Origin: Treponema brennaborense
GTDB taxonomy: Bacteria; Spirochaetota; Spirochaetia; Treponematales; Treponemataceae
DNA length: 64,000 bases
Assembly: GCA_023666275.1 (NCBI GenBank)
Contig: JAMPCJ010000003.1
Span: forward strand, 186,001 to 250,000
Direction of reading: 5' to 3'
Shown here: piece after piece, positions 34,937 to 44,147 of the stretch
Numbering within the stretch: the first letter of the stretch is position 1
How the letters are laid out: each line of letters begins with the position of its first letter
Translations under genes and position numbers: made by a program
Notes under the pieces: generated by a model
Seen by the model: the letters and a program-made list of their open reading frames with translations, nothing else
What the model was told of the DNA's origin: nothing
The model's database searches: none

Positions 34937-36544
34937 ATGAGTAAATACATATTTGTAACAGGCGGCGTTTGTTCCAGTCTCGGCAAAGGCGTTGCCGCAT
35001 CATCGGTTGCAAGCCTGCTTGAATGCAGCGGACTGACTGTCGCAATGATGAAATGCGATCCGTATATCAATGTCGATGCGGGAAACATGAGTCCGTATCA
35101 GCATGGCGAAGTTTATGTTACCGATGACGGCGCGGAAACAGACCTTGACCTCGGAAATTATTCCCGTTTTACAAATGTATCGCTCTCGAAAGCAAATTCG
35201 ATTACAACAGGCAAAATATACGACGAAGTTATAAAAAACGAACGCGAAGGACGTTATAACGGCCGGACGGTGCAGGTTATTCCGCATATAACCGATGAAA
35301 TAAAACGCCGCATTCTTACGGCGGGCGCACAAAGCAAAGCGGATGTCATTATCGTAGAAATAGGCGGAACCGTAGGCGATATCGAATCGATTCCGTTTTT
35401 GGAGGCGTCGCGGCAGCTTATCCGTGAACTGGGCAGAACAAACGCCATTTCCATGCACTTAACGCTTATTCCCGTCATTACCGGCGGAGAACTGAAAACA
35501 AAGCCGACACAGCATTCCGTCAAAAGCATGCAGGAAATAGGCATTCAGCCGGATATTCTGCTGTGCCGCTGCGAAGTATCGCTTGACGAAGAACTGCGCA
35601 AAAAAATCGCGCTGTTTTGCAATGTCGAAAAAGACGCCGTTTTCGCTTCTATCGATGTGGAGCGGACAATATATGAATTGCCGCTGCTGTTTCATAATCA
35701 AGGGCTTGATAAAAAAATTCTGGCAAAACTCGGACTCGGCGGCAGAAAAACGGATTTGCGCCAATGGGAAGATTTTCTTGCGAAACTTAATTCGCCTAAA
35801 ACGCATGTAACAATCGCCCTCATCGGAAAAAAGAATTATCTCGACGACTGTTATAAATCGGTGCGCGAATCGCTGTTTCATGCCGCGGTTACCGCGCATA
35901 ACGCGGAATTGACGATAAAAAAAATCGATGCGGAAGATTTGGAAAACGGATCCGATATAACGGCGTTTTTTGAACATATCGATGCGATTATCGTTCCGGG
36001 AAATTACGAACAGCGCGGCTTTTTGGGACTGCTTTCGGCGGTACGCTATGCACGGGAACAAAAAATACCGTATCTCGGCATAGATCTCGGAATGCAGCTC
36101 ATGGCTATCGAAACGGCGCGGACGCTGCTCGGCAAAACCGATGCGGATTCCACCGAATTTATACATAATTCTTCGTATCCTGTTATCAGCCTGCCGGAAG
36201 AACAAAACGGTCTTTTGGCAGACAGCATAATGAAGCTGGGAATTTCCGAAATTTCTTTGCTGCCGAATTCCCTTGTTTTTTCGGTATACGGCGCGGCTTC
36301 TGTTTTCGAGCGCCACAGAAGCAAATACGCTTTTGACAGCCGCTATACGGACGACATGCAGTCGCATGGACTTATTATTTCCGGCGCCGCGGTTGCCGGC
36401 GGACAGGCGGAAGTTTTTGAATGGAAAAATCATCCTTGGGGAATCGGCGTGCAGTATCATCCCGAATTTGTATCGAAACCGACCGCGCCGCATCCGTTGT
36501 TTGCGGCTTTTATCGGTGCGGCAATAGAAAACAGCCGCGCATGA
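34937..36544 (+). CDS. pyrG: CTP synthase
   Basis: This 535-residue enzyme aminates UTP to CTP using glutamine. The synthetase domain opens with KYIFVTGGVCSSLGKGVAAS and includes KCDPYINVDAGNMSPYQHGE and the IEIGGTVGDIES-type block (VEIGGTVGDIESIPFLEA). The C-terminal class I glutaminase domain shows a change at the nucleophile loop: PYLGIDLGMQL, where CTP synthases normally read PxxGICLGxQ, so the expected Cys is Asp. The late His/Glu pair (QYHPEF) is kept. ATG 34937 is used; a 64-residue upstream extension lacks family similarity. It overlaps lptC by four bases. Confidence 0.92.
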   Translation: MSKYIFVTGGVCSSLGKGVAASSVASLLECSGLTVAMMKCDPYINVDAGNMSPYQHGEVYVTDDGAETDLDLGNYSRFTNVSLSKANSITTGKIYDEVIKNEREGRYNGRTVQVIPHITDEIKRRILTAGAQSKADVIIVEIGGTVGDIESIPFLEASRQLIRELGRTNAISMHLTLIPVITGGELKTKPTQHSVKSMQEIGIQPDILLCRCEVSLDEELRKKIALFCNVEKDAVFASIDVERTIYELPLLFHNQGLDKKILAKLGLGGRKTDLRQWEDFLAKLNSPKTHVTIALIGKKNYLDDCYKSVRESLFHAAVTAHNAELTIKKIDAEDLENGSDITAFFEHIDAIIVPGNYEQRGFLGLLSAVRYAREQKIPYLGIDLGMQLMAIETARTLLGKTDADSTEFIHNSSYPVISLPEEQNGLLADSIMKLGISEISLLPNSLVFSVYGAASVFERHRSKYAFDSRYTDDMQSHGLIISGAAVAGGQAEVFEWKNHPWGIGVQYHPEFVSKPTAPHPLFAAFIGAAIENSRA

Positions 36545-37308
36545 AAATATTACCGGCAGACTGTTTGTTCTTTTCGGCAGACAAAAATACCGCGGATATC
36601 CGCCGCAGAAAAAAAACTATCGCCGCCGCACTGCAAACGGCGGTTTGCTCGCTGCTGCTTCTTTCGTGTTCCCTTAAATACGATTCGGACACAGACGATG
36701 CCGAGGGTGCACCGGAATTGATTTTCAGCAATGTCAGCATAACTCGGCTGGAAGACAGCGCGGTTTCCGTAAAAATGGAATCGCGGCAAATGGAACAATA
36801 CCGCGGAGAAAATGCCGTATATGCAAAAGATATATCGTTTTCATTATTCAATAAAAATAATGAAATAATTTTGGAAGGCAAATGCGGTATGCTTTCTGCG
36901 GACAACGATGCCGAAGTATACGGGCTTTTTTCCGATGTCGAAATATGCAATTATGAACAAAATATGAAAATCAGCGCGCAAAATATCAAATGGAACAATA
37001 AGACCGAACAGCTGACAAGCGAAAAAAACGATATAGTATGTATTGCCGGAGGACAGATTTCCCCGACAGAACCGAGCCGAGACGGCGGAAAATATGCCAA
37101 ACCGCAGTCCTCCTCAAACACAAAACTCGATATCCGCGGCACGGGTTTTTCCGCGAGCGGCGTCAGCATGTCATATCAATTCGAACAGCTTCTCGAAGGA
37201 ACCATCGAAACAGATGACGCCGGAAATCTCGGCGCTACGGCGGATCGGAATGAAAGCGCAGACAGCGCAGCTGATGCGCCGCGGGATATTGCAGACATAG
37301 GCGTGTGA
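36541..37308 (+). CDS. lptC: LptC-like lipoprotein
   Basis: This 255-residue protein starts in the ATGA overlap with pyrG. A long basic N-region precedes a hydrophobic stretch ending LLLLSC (Cys 43), a lipoprotein-type signal. The mature part has the repeated beta strands of the LptC/LptA jellyroll (SVSVKMESRQMEQYRG, NAVYAKDISFSLFNKNNEII, ISAQNIKWNNKTEQLTSEK). LptC links the inner-membrane exporter to the LptA bridge. The call rests on fold pattern and on position directly before lptA and lptB. Confidence 0.72.
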   Translation: MKILPADCLFFSADKNTADIRRRKKTIAAALQTAVCSLLLLSCSLKYDSDTDDAEGAPELIFSNVSITRLEDSAVSVKMESRQMEQYRGENAVYAKDISFSLFNKNNEIILEGKCGMLSADNDAEVYGLFSDVEICNYEQNMKISAQNIKWNNKTEQLTSEKNDIVCIAGGQISPTEPSRDGGKYAKPQSSSNTKLDIRGTGFSASGVSMSYQFEQLLEGTIETDDAGNLGATADRNESADSAADAPRDIADIGV

Positions 37309-37309
37309 T

Positions 37310-38200
37310 ATGTCGGTTGTTCGGAGATTTATTTTCGGCATAACAAAAGCTGCGCGTATTATTTTTGCCGGCTGCTTTTTTCTGTTTTTTCCGCCGCCGA
37401 ATATCACGGCGGAAAATATTTATTTCACCGCGAATAAGATGTTCGGCAACACAAACGAGAATTCCCGCTTTACGCGGCTTTCCGGAAATGCGCACATTCA
37501 AACCGAATCTATAGAAATTTACGCAGATGATATTTTATTGGACGGCGATGATTTCAGATACATAACCGCTTCCGGAAATGTGCGCGGCACGAATATCGAA
37601 GCCGGCTTTGACTTTGCCTGTCAGTCGATGAAATATGACCGGACGGAAAAAATCGCTCTGCTTGAACGCAGCGTAACGCTCGACGATACGGAACACGGCG
37701 TAAAAGCCGATGCGCAGATAATCGAATACAAGCAGGAAACGGAAACGGCTGTCATGCAGGCAGGCGTCAGCATTACGCAGAAGAAAAGCGTTTGCACTGC
37801 GGCAGTCGCCGTATACCGAAAAGCCGAGCAAATGCTTGAACTCATGGGAAACCCGAAAGTCGTGCAGGAAGACGACACGTTTATTGCGCAGGAAATCACG
37901 ATGAATCTTGAAACGGAAGAAATAACGCTGTACGGAAAAGTCCGCGGTTCCGTTGCGGACAGCTCCGGCGATTCTCAGTCACCGGCATCGGAAAAAACCG
38001 AAACGGCTTCCGCAGGCGATGACGGCGAAGCAGTAATTTCCGAAGCGGAACAGAAACCGGGCGAAACGGCAGAAACCGCGCTTCCGGAAAACGGCGAATC
38101 AGACGAACCAACGGAAGCAGACGAATTGTTCCGAGCCGATTCCGCCGGCGCCGAGCGGGAACAGAAAATGCATGACGAAAACGGAGACAAACATGAGTGA
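37310..38200 (+). CDS. lptA: LptA-like periplasmic protein with acidic tail
   Basis: This 296-residue protein has a signal peptide-like N-terminus (RIIFAGCFFLFFPPPNITAE). About 200 residues of OstA/LptA-type repeats follow (GNAHIQTESIEIYADDILLD, ITASGNVRGTNIEAGFDFAC, GVKADAQIIEYKQETETAVM). Residues ~212-296 form an acidic, low-complexity extension rich in Glu, Ser, Ala and Asp that is not part of usual LptA proteins. It starts two bases after lptC and its end overlaps lptB by eight bases. It should bridge glycolipid transport across the periplasm. Confidence 0.75.
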   Translation: MSVVRRFIFGITKAARIIFAGCFFLFFPPPNITAENIYFTANKMFGNTNENSRFTRLSGNAHIQTESIEIYADDILLDGDDFRYITASGNVRGTNIEAGFDFACQSMKYDRTEKIALLERSVTLDDTEHGVKADAQIIEYKQETETAVMQAGVSITQKKSVCTAAVAVYRKAEQMLELMGNPKVVQEDDTFIAQEITMNLETEEITLYGKVRGSVADSSGDSQSPASEKTETASAGDDGEAVISEAEQKPGETAETALPENGESDEPTEADELFRADSAGAEREQKMHDENGDKHE

Positions 38201-38918
38201 ATTGCGAATCACATCGTTATACAAACGATTCGGAAAAAAAGAAGTAGTCCGCGGCATAGATTTTTCAATGAGCCAAGGCGAGGTGCTCGGACTTTTAGGT
38301 CCGAACGGCGCCGGCAAAACAACGACTTTTTATATGATTGTCGGATTTTACCGTCCGTCAAGCGGCGATATTTTTTTGGATGATTCATGCATCACGAAAC
38401 TTCCGATGTATAAGCGGGCACGGCTGGGAATTTCTTATCTGCCGCAGGAGGCGTCTGTTTTCAGGAAACTGACTGTTGAAGAAAATATTTGGGCAATTCT
38501 GGAAACGCGCAAAGATATTTCAAAAGCCGAAAAATTAAAAAAACTTGATGAATTGATTTCCGAATTTTCAATAGAAAAGATTCGGCGGCAGCAGGCGTTT
38601 ACGCTTTCCGGCGGTGAACGCAGACGGACGGAAATAGCCAGATCGCTTGCTATAGAGCCGGATTTTTTACTGCTTGACGAACCGTTTGCCGGCATTGATC
38701 CTATGGCTGTTGCGGACATAAAATCCATGATTAAACTGCTTGCGGAACGGGGAATCGGTGTGCTGATAACGGATCATAATGTCCGCGATACGCTGGAAGT
38801 AACCGACCGCGCCATAATCATCAATGCGGGACAAATTGTCGAACAAGGCGATAAAGATTATGTGCTTTCTTCGCCTAAAGCAAAAAAAATATATCTCGGC
38901 GAAAATTTCCGCATGTAA
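38193..38918 (+). CDS. lptB: LptB-like ABC transporter ATPase
   Basis: This is a 241-residue single-domain ABC ATPase: Walker A GPNGAGKTTTFYM, the Q-loop in YLPQEASVF, signature LSGGERRRTEIARSLA, Walker B FLLLDEPFAGIDP and the H-loop in LITDHNV. The SGGERRR and YLPQEASVF forms are characteristic of LptB. It would power extraction of a glycolipid from the inner membrane with LptF and LptG, which are not in the window. ATG 38193 is chosen by family length; a seven-residue extension is possible. Confidence 0.9.
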   Translation: MSELRITSLYKRFGKKEVVRGIDFSMSQGEVLGLLGPNGAGKTTTFYMIVGFYRPSSGDIFLDDSCITKLPMYKRARLGISYLPQEASVFRKLTVEENIWAILETRKDISKAEKLKKLDELISEFSIEKIRRQQAFTLSGGERRRTEIARSLAIEPDFLLLDEPFAGIDPMAVADIKSMIKLLAERGIGVLITDHNVRDTLEVTDRAIIINAGQIVEQGDKDYVLSSPKAKKIYLGENFRM

Positions 38919-38941
38919 TTTTTAAGCGCGGTACGTACTAT

Positions 38942-38996
38942 TATGCAATTTAATTTCTTCCGAGCATGTATTTTTCATGACAAATTAAATTGCATA
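38942..38996. repeat. 15-bp perfect inverted repeat after lptB
   Basis: TATGCAATTTAATTT (38942-38956) and AAATTAAATTGCATA (38982-38996) are separated by 25 bases. It lies between the convergent lptB and the gene at 39003. It could act as a weak bidirectional stop or a protein site; no T run follows. Confidence 0.7.
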
Positions 38997-39002
38997 AACC
39001 GA

Positions 39003-39566
39003 TTAGCGTATTTTATAAACCTGCTCGTTAAGCAGCAAATATTCTTCGCCGTTGATTAGAATTTTTTCCGCATTGCCGCTGTCGGAATTATCTGCCGATG
39101 ACGCATGCAGCTTATCGTCAACCGAAAAACAAATATCACGATCGTCTTTATAAACGCGTTTCAAAACGACATCGTTATTAAACTCTCCGAAATTAAATTC
39201 AAAAATAATATCATTCGTATTGTTTTTCGATATTTTTCCGTCACTGCCGAAATAACGTTTGAATTCGTCTTTCATTTCATCGTCTTCATAGCCGGAAAAA
39301 TTTTCGTCATCGCCGACGATGATTTTTCTGATTTTTTTAAAATCGTGCGTTTTTCCGTTTATCGTTACTTTGCAGCTTATATTTGCCAAATCTACGGAAG
39401 AATTGTTGTATATTACAATTTCTTCGTCTATTTTATTTGCGGCAAGAAAATTCATCGTTGTTGCAAACTGATGCATGCCGTTGTCTTTCAATTCTTTTGA
39501 AAATTTCTGTGCAAATAAATTCGACGCGATTATCAGTGATAAAATTACAAAAAGTTTTCTTTTCAT
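39003..39566 (-). CDS. Secreted hypothetical protein
   Basis: This 187-residue protein has a cleavable signal peptide (MKRKLFVILSLIIASNLFAQ). The mature part resembles an immunoglobulin-like beta-sandwich: NKIDEEIVIYNNSSVDLANI, then SCKVTINGKTHDFKKIRKII and DIIFEFNFGEFNNDVVLKRV. No family is recognised. ATG 39566 is chosen because the signal peptide starts there; a 20-residue longer frame is less likely. It is more AT-rich than its neighbours. Confidence 0.65.
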   Translation of the reverse strand: MKRKLFVILSLIIASNLFAQKFSKELKDNGMHQFATTMNFLAANKIDEEIVIYNNSSVDLANISCKVTINGKTHDFKKIRKIIVGDDENFSGYEDDEMKDEFKRYFGSDGKISKNNTNDIIFEFNFGEFNNDVVLKRVYKDDRDICFSVDDKLHASSADNSDSGNAEKILINGEEYLLLNEQVYKIR

Positions 39567-39679
39567 TTTCCTTTCCTTTGTGCTTTGTATTTTGCAAGAT
39601 AGATTTAAAATCCGTGATGAAATCAAGCATTCCGCATATCCGTTATGCAGATACGCGGAATGTTTGAAATTTTCGGCGC

Positions 39680-42600
39680 TTATTTATTCAAAATAAATTC
39701 GACGCGGCGGTTTTTCCACCAGTTTTCGCGATCGGCGCGGGATACAACAGGCTGCCGCCCGCCGCGTCCGACAGTAGTCAAACGTGCCGCTGAAACGCCG
39801 TTCTTTACCAGCACTTTTTTTACTTCCTCGGCACGCGCTTCGGAAAGCGGCACAAGCGGAATGTTTTTGGCGCCGTTTACTATGTCGGCGATTTCTTCAT
39901 CTTCTGTTCCGCTTACGTTGTTTGCGTGACCTTCTATCGTTACTTTGTAATCGCGGAATTTATTCAGAATTTCCGCTACGCGCTTGAGAACGCGGTTGTT
40001 ATTCGCAATAACATGCTGTTCGAGTCCGTTTTGCGGATCCTTGTCTTTTCCGACAAAATCGGCGTGATCGCTGCGGAAAATAATCGAAGGAATCTGCATT
40101 TTCAGAACGTCGCCGATTCTGATTACGAGCACGTCCACGGAAATTACGCCGGACACCGTGCTTGTAAGTCCGAGCGTGTCTGTTGCGGTAAATACATACG
40201 GATAATCAGTCGCGGACTGCACCAATTCGCCGTTGTTTCCGCGGCCGTCCCAGATAATCCGTTCCGTTATCGAATTCTTTCCGGAGATTTTCCAGAATGA
40301 TTTTCCGTTTTGCGGATCATTTATTTGGAACGACCAGGAAGAAAGCCCGACGGCGGAATTTCCTTTCAGACTGATAAACAAGTCGTCGTCAACGCCGTCA
40401 TTATCCGGACTGAAATATTCCGGCGCGGTTCTCACCGTAAGCTGCGGCGCCTGTGCGGTACAGAAGAACGGGGCTGTTTCGGCGGCAGCTTCATCGCCTT
40501 TTGCATAAACAACATTCAGCCGCGCGGTGAAAACACCGTCCGCCGCTTTCCCGTCCGCAGTAATGCCGTTCCATTGCACATTTTCGGGCAAATCTTTTTG
40601 ATCTTTCTGTGTCCATTGCCGGACAACGGTTTTTCCGTCCGCCGCTATAATCGAGAAATCCCAGGATTCAACTCCGTCTTTTAATGTCGGCATTACCGTG
40701 AATTTCTGTTCGGTGCGGATACTGCCTTTGTTCGGCGAGAAAGAATCGTATTCCGCGGTTACGTATATTTGCGCGGCGCGGGTATCAACGGTAACGCCGC
40801 TGATGCTGCCTTCCGTTTTGTTTCCGGCGGCATCCGTTGCCGATATGACAAAGCGGTAAATTCCGTCCGGTACAACGTTTCCCTGCGAGTCGGTTCCGTC
40901 CCAGCTGAAAGACTCCGCTTTGCCGTGCCATGAATATTCGCGGACGGTTTTTCCTGCCGCATTGACAATACGTCCGCTCCACAAATCTTCTTCGCTTGTT
41001 GTGAACGCAAACGGAATGGAATCTTTTTTGCTGTCTTTGTTCGGGGAAAATACCAAATACGGCATCGTTTCCATGTGCAGTTCCGGCGGAACAGTGTCAA
41101 TCACACAGTTCTGAACAGCGGTATGCGGCTGCATGTCATTATTGGGAACAACTTCCAATTCGACGGAATACGATCCGTCTGCGCAGCGGCTGCCGTCGTC
41201 CGCGCGGCCGTCCCAGACAAGCTGTTTGGGTACGGAAGCGGAACCGCTGTATGTTTTTACGCAGACACCGTTCGCGTCGGAAATTTTCACGCTGTATTTG
41301 TTTACGCCGCTTTTTGCGTTGACAATCGGTATAATAGCCACGGAATTCTGCGTGCTGCTGCCGTTCGGCGAAAAAGCCGCCGGCTTTAATGTAAGCAGTA
41401 TTTCCGCCTTGCTTGTGTCAAGTTTGAACACAGAAGTTTTTGCGGACCCTGTGTTTCCGGCAGCGTCAATTGCTGTAACTTGATACGAATACTCTCCGTC
41501 GGGAGCAAGCGTGCCCGAATCGGTTATTCCGTCCCACAGTACTTCTTCCGGCAGCATTCCCGTAAACGACCACACGCGTATCGGATTGCCGGCGGAATTC
41601 AAAATGGAACCTGTCCATTCTTTTTCGCTGCTTGCTGCTGTCTGGGAAATTTTCATCACGCTTTTGAGACTGTCGCCGCCCGGAGCAAAAATATTGTCCT
41701 CCTCGGCTACATCGATGTGCGGCGGAGTACTGTCGATAGTACAATTGCGCGATATGACGGCTTCCTGTCCGTTGCTGAACCATGCACTGAATGTTATTTT
41801 GTAATCCCCGTCCGGCAGCGTTTTGTTATCCGCATCTGTTCCGTTAAACTCAAACGGTTCGGGCGCTTCCTCGCCGCCGGAAAACGTTTTCGAAGCCTGC
41901 GTTTCCGCGGACAAAACGCTGATTTCCCAGCGGACAAGCCCCGAAGTGTTCGGCATGGACGGCATAATCGTTATTGTTTTCCGCGGACTGTTGCCGGCGG
42001 GCGAAAAAATGCTGTCGCTCACCGCCAGGTTGACGGAACGCGGAACCGCATCGTAAATAATGTTTGTGATTTGCGCAGGGGCGGACGTATTGCCGGCTCG
42101 ATCTGTTGCCGTAATTTTATACGTGTACACCCCGTTTTCGGCAGGAGAACCGTCGTCGGTTTTGCCGTCCCATTCAAACGAAAGCGGTGCGCTGTCTTTC
42201 CAGCTGAATGTGCGCACGATTTTTCCGGATGAACTCAAAACGGTGCCTTCCCATAATTCTTCTTCAGAACCGCTTTGTTCTATTTTAATGAACGGTTTTT
42301 TGCCTGCGCCGAATATTTTCGAAGCCTCCGACGGCTGCTGAAGCTGAATATCCGGCGGAACGCAGTCGACAACCACGCAGTATTTTTCTGTCGAGCTTGT
42401 GTTTCCGTTGTCGTCCGTTGCCGTAAGATAGTAATAATATGTGCCGTCCGGAGCCACCGATCCGGAATCGAGCACACCGTTCCACATGACGGATTCCGGT
42501 ACTTCGACGCCGCGGCGCGGAGCGAATGCTTTTTTGAAGCTTCGGAATTTTTCAACCAAGCCTTTGCCTTTGAACATATTTTTCAGAACGCCTGAGGCAG

Positions 42601-42883
42601 TTTCCGGCAGACGCTGTTTGTTCCCGATTGTGCGGACTGTTTCGCCGTTTTCATTCGTAATGATAAAAGACCATTCGCGGATATAGCGTTTGTCTTTTAT
42701 TTTTACCGGAACTTCAAGCGCATCCTGAACGCCGCTGTTGTTCGGAGAAATATATACCGTTCCCTTGACATTCGGCTGCTGCGCCGCAGTCTGTTCGGGA
42801 GCGGACTGTTCCTGCGCTCCGGCAGCGCCGAGCATCAGCAGTCCGTATAGTAAAACCGCAGTAATTTTTCCGTATTTGTTCAT
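39680..42883 (-). CDS. Envelope protein with FlgD/Ig-type repeats and C-terminal OmpA domain
   Basis: This 1067-residue protein has a signal peptide (VLLYGLLMLGAAGAQE). Six or seven tandem modules follow. Each starts with an (F/I)(S/A)P.... motif (FSPAGNSPRKTITIMP, FSPNGSSTQNSVAIIP, FSPNKDSKKDS) and continues with W..I....GK.VR....G and WDG..D.G....DGxY, the FlgD Ig-like pattern. The last ~120 residues form an OmpA peptidoglycan-binding domain (VTIEGHANNVSGTE, then SEARAEEVKKVLVKNGVSAA and WWKNRRVEFILNK). It probably spans the periplasm, anchored to peptidoglycan. It overlaps UPF0164 by one base. Confidence 0.85.
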   Translation of the reverse strand: MNKYGKITAVLLYGLLMLGAAGAQEQSAPEQTAAQQPNVKGTVYISPNNSGVQDALEVPVKIKDKRYIREWSFIITNENGETVRTIGNKQRLPETASGVLKNMFKGKGLVEKFRSFKKAFAPRRGVEVPESVMWNGVLDSGSVAPDGTYYYYLTATDDNGNTSSTEKYCVVVDCVPPDIQLQQPSEASKIFGAGKKPFIKIEQSGSEEELWEGTVLSSSGKIVRTFSWKDSAPLSFEWDGKTDDGSPAENGVYTYKITATDRAGNTSAPAQITNIIYDAVPRSVNLAVSDSIFSPAGNSPRKTITIMPSMPNTSGLVRWEISVLSAETQASKTFSGGEEAPEPFEFNGTDADNKTLPDGDYKITFSAWFSNGQEAVISRNCTIDSTPPHIDVAEEDNIFAPGGDSLKSVMKISQTAASSEKEWTGSILNSAGNPIRVWSFTGMLPEEVLWDGITDSGTLAPDGEYSYQVTAIDAAGNTGSAKTSVFKLDTSKAEILLTLKPAAFSPNGSSTQNSVAIIPIVNAKSGVNKYSVKISDANGVCVKTYSGSASVPKQLVWDGRADDGSRCADGSYSVELEVVPNNDMQPHTAVQNCVIDTVPPELHMETMPYLVFSPNKDSKKDSIPFAFTTSEEDLWSGRIVNAAGKTVREYSWHGKAESFSWDGTDSQGNVVPDGIYRFVISATDAAGNKTEGSISGVTVDTRAAQIYVTAEYDSFSPNKGSIRTEQKFTVMPTLKDGVESWDFSIIAADGKTVVRQWTQKDQKDLPENVQWNGITADGKAADGVFTARLNVVYAKGDEAAAETAPFFCTAQAPQLTVRTAPEYFSPDNDGVDDDLFISLKGNSAVGLSSWSFQINDPQNGKSFWKISGKNSITERIIWDGRGNNGELVQSATDYPYVFTATDTLGLTSTVSGVISVDVLVIRIGDVLKMQIPSIIFRSDHADFVGKDKDPQNGLEQHVIANNNRVLKRVAEILNKFRDYKVTIEGHANNVSGTEDEEIADIVNGAKNIPLVPLSEARAEEVKKVLVKNGVSAARLTTVGRGGRQPVVSRADRENWWKNRRVEFILNK

Positions 42884-43935
42884 TATTTATCCCCCGCCCA
42901 CAGCTCCAGTTCCGGAGCTTCGGTGTCTTTTTGTCCGAGATATGCCGTTGCGCCGGCAGACACAGCGTGATAACCGCCGTCGAAATATTGATATCCCGCA
43001 GATACTGCCAGCTCGCTTTGCTGCCAGCCCTGCTTGGTAAGAAATTCGTTTTTCGCGTTTATGCCGAATTTTACGCCGAGGCTTACGGACGGAACCGCAA
43101 CGATATTCGTTTCGATTATTTCCCGTACATTGCATTCCCAGTTTGCTTTTAATAAAACGCAGTCCGCAAACAGGAATTCCAAGCCGGCGTTGAATACCGC
43201 GTTTAAGAATGACGGAAAAGAAACATCCATCGCAAGGCTGCATACGCACGGATCCGCTTCAAACAGCGTTCCCGCAACTCCGGCGCGCGGCGTAAATCTG
43301 GACGGATAGCCTGTCTGTTCGCCGCCGCTGATGCCGATGCCGCCCGAATAATACGGACGACCGATGCCGGTTAAAGAAGCGCCCCAGCGGGCGTCTTTTA
43401 AAAACGGCAGCCATCTGATTTTTTTGATGTTATACCAAAAACCTGCGGCTCCGCATAATCCCCAGTGTCCGTCGGAAATAGAATCGCTTAGTACGCCTTC
43501 GAGAGAAACACCCACGTACAGCTCATCGCTCAAGTCTTTTGCAAAAGCACCGCGCAATGTTATCGAATTGCCGTAATCCATTTCATCAAGCGAAACAAAA
43601 ATTCCCTGGGCGTTAAATCCTGCTATGCCGTATGTGGTCGGTATAAGCAAACCGAGCTGTCCGGCATAGCCGTACTCTCCCGCAAAATCGGAAATCAGCG
43701 TTCCCGCCGCATCGACAACCCAGCGCTGTTCTCCGCCGATCATTGCCGGATTAAACGCGATCGATTCGGGAACAGCCTTGCCTCCGTTCATGCACGCAGC
43801 GGAACTGCCTCCCGACAGAGCCGCGGGGCTGACAAGGCGATACATGGATTCTCCTCCGTAAGGCGGATTATACGCATACGCTGCGCACAATATAACAAAT
43901 AACGCCGCAGCCGACGCGGCAAACCGTTTTATCAT
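42883..43935 (-). CDS. UPF0164-family outer-membrane beta-barrel protein
   Basis: This 350-residue protein has a signal peptide (FAASAAALFVILCAAYA) and the treponemal UPF0164 opening YNPPYGGESMYRLVSPAALS. Next come ESIAFNPAMIGGEQRW and alternating amphipathic strands with DELYVGVSLEGVL and VPSVSLGVKFGINAKNE. The family is treponeme-restricted and has been modelled as FadL-like outer-membrane proteins. GGAGG seven bases ahead sets ATG 43935; longer frames upstream lack a signal peptide at the terminus. Its TAA overlaps the ATG of the OmpA-domain gene (TAATG), linking the two. Confidence 0.82.
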   Translation of the reverse strand: MIKRFAASAAALFVILCAAYAYNPPYGGESMYRLVSPAALSGGSSAACMNGGKAVPESIAFNPAMIGGEQRWVVDAAGTLISDFAGEYGYAGQLGLLIPTTYGIAGFNAQGIFVSLDEMDYGNSITLRGAFAKDLSDELYVGVSLEGVLSDSISDGHWGLCGAAGFWYNIKKIRWLPFLKDARWGASLTGIGRPYYSGGIGISGGEQTGYPSRFTPRAGVAGTLFEADPCVCSLAMDVSFPSFLNAVFNAGLEFLFADCVLLKANWECNVREIIETNIVAVPSVSLGVKFGINAKNEFLTKQGWQQSELAVSAGYQYFDGGYHAVSAGATAYLGQKDTEAPELELWAGDK

Positions 43936-44110
43936 GAAATCCTCCATAAAAATATTCCTGACAAAAATATAAGGCATATTATGTTTATCATAATATAAAT
44001 AAGCCATAAACTCAACGGAGCAAGCCTTATTTCCGGAATCGATTTCCCGCGCGGCGTCAAGCGGATATATCAGCGGCAATTCGGATAATCTCTTAATATT
44101 CCGCATAATA

Positions 44111-44139
44111 TTGACGGCTCATCAGTATGCAGCTAAAAT
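44111..44139 (+). promoter_or_regulatory. Promoter of rnf operon
   Basis: TTGACG (44111-44116), a 17-bp spacer and TAAAAT (44134-44139) are present. The predicted start, about 44146, lies at the rnfC ATG (44148), so the message may be leaderless. No Shine-Dalgarno sequence is seen. Confidence 0.55.
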
Positions 44140-44147
44140 AGATAAAT

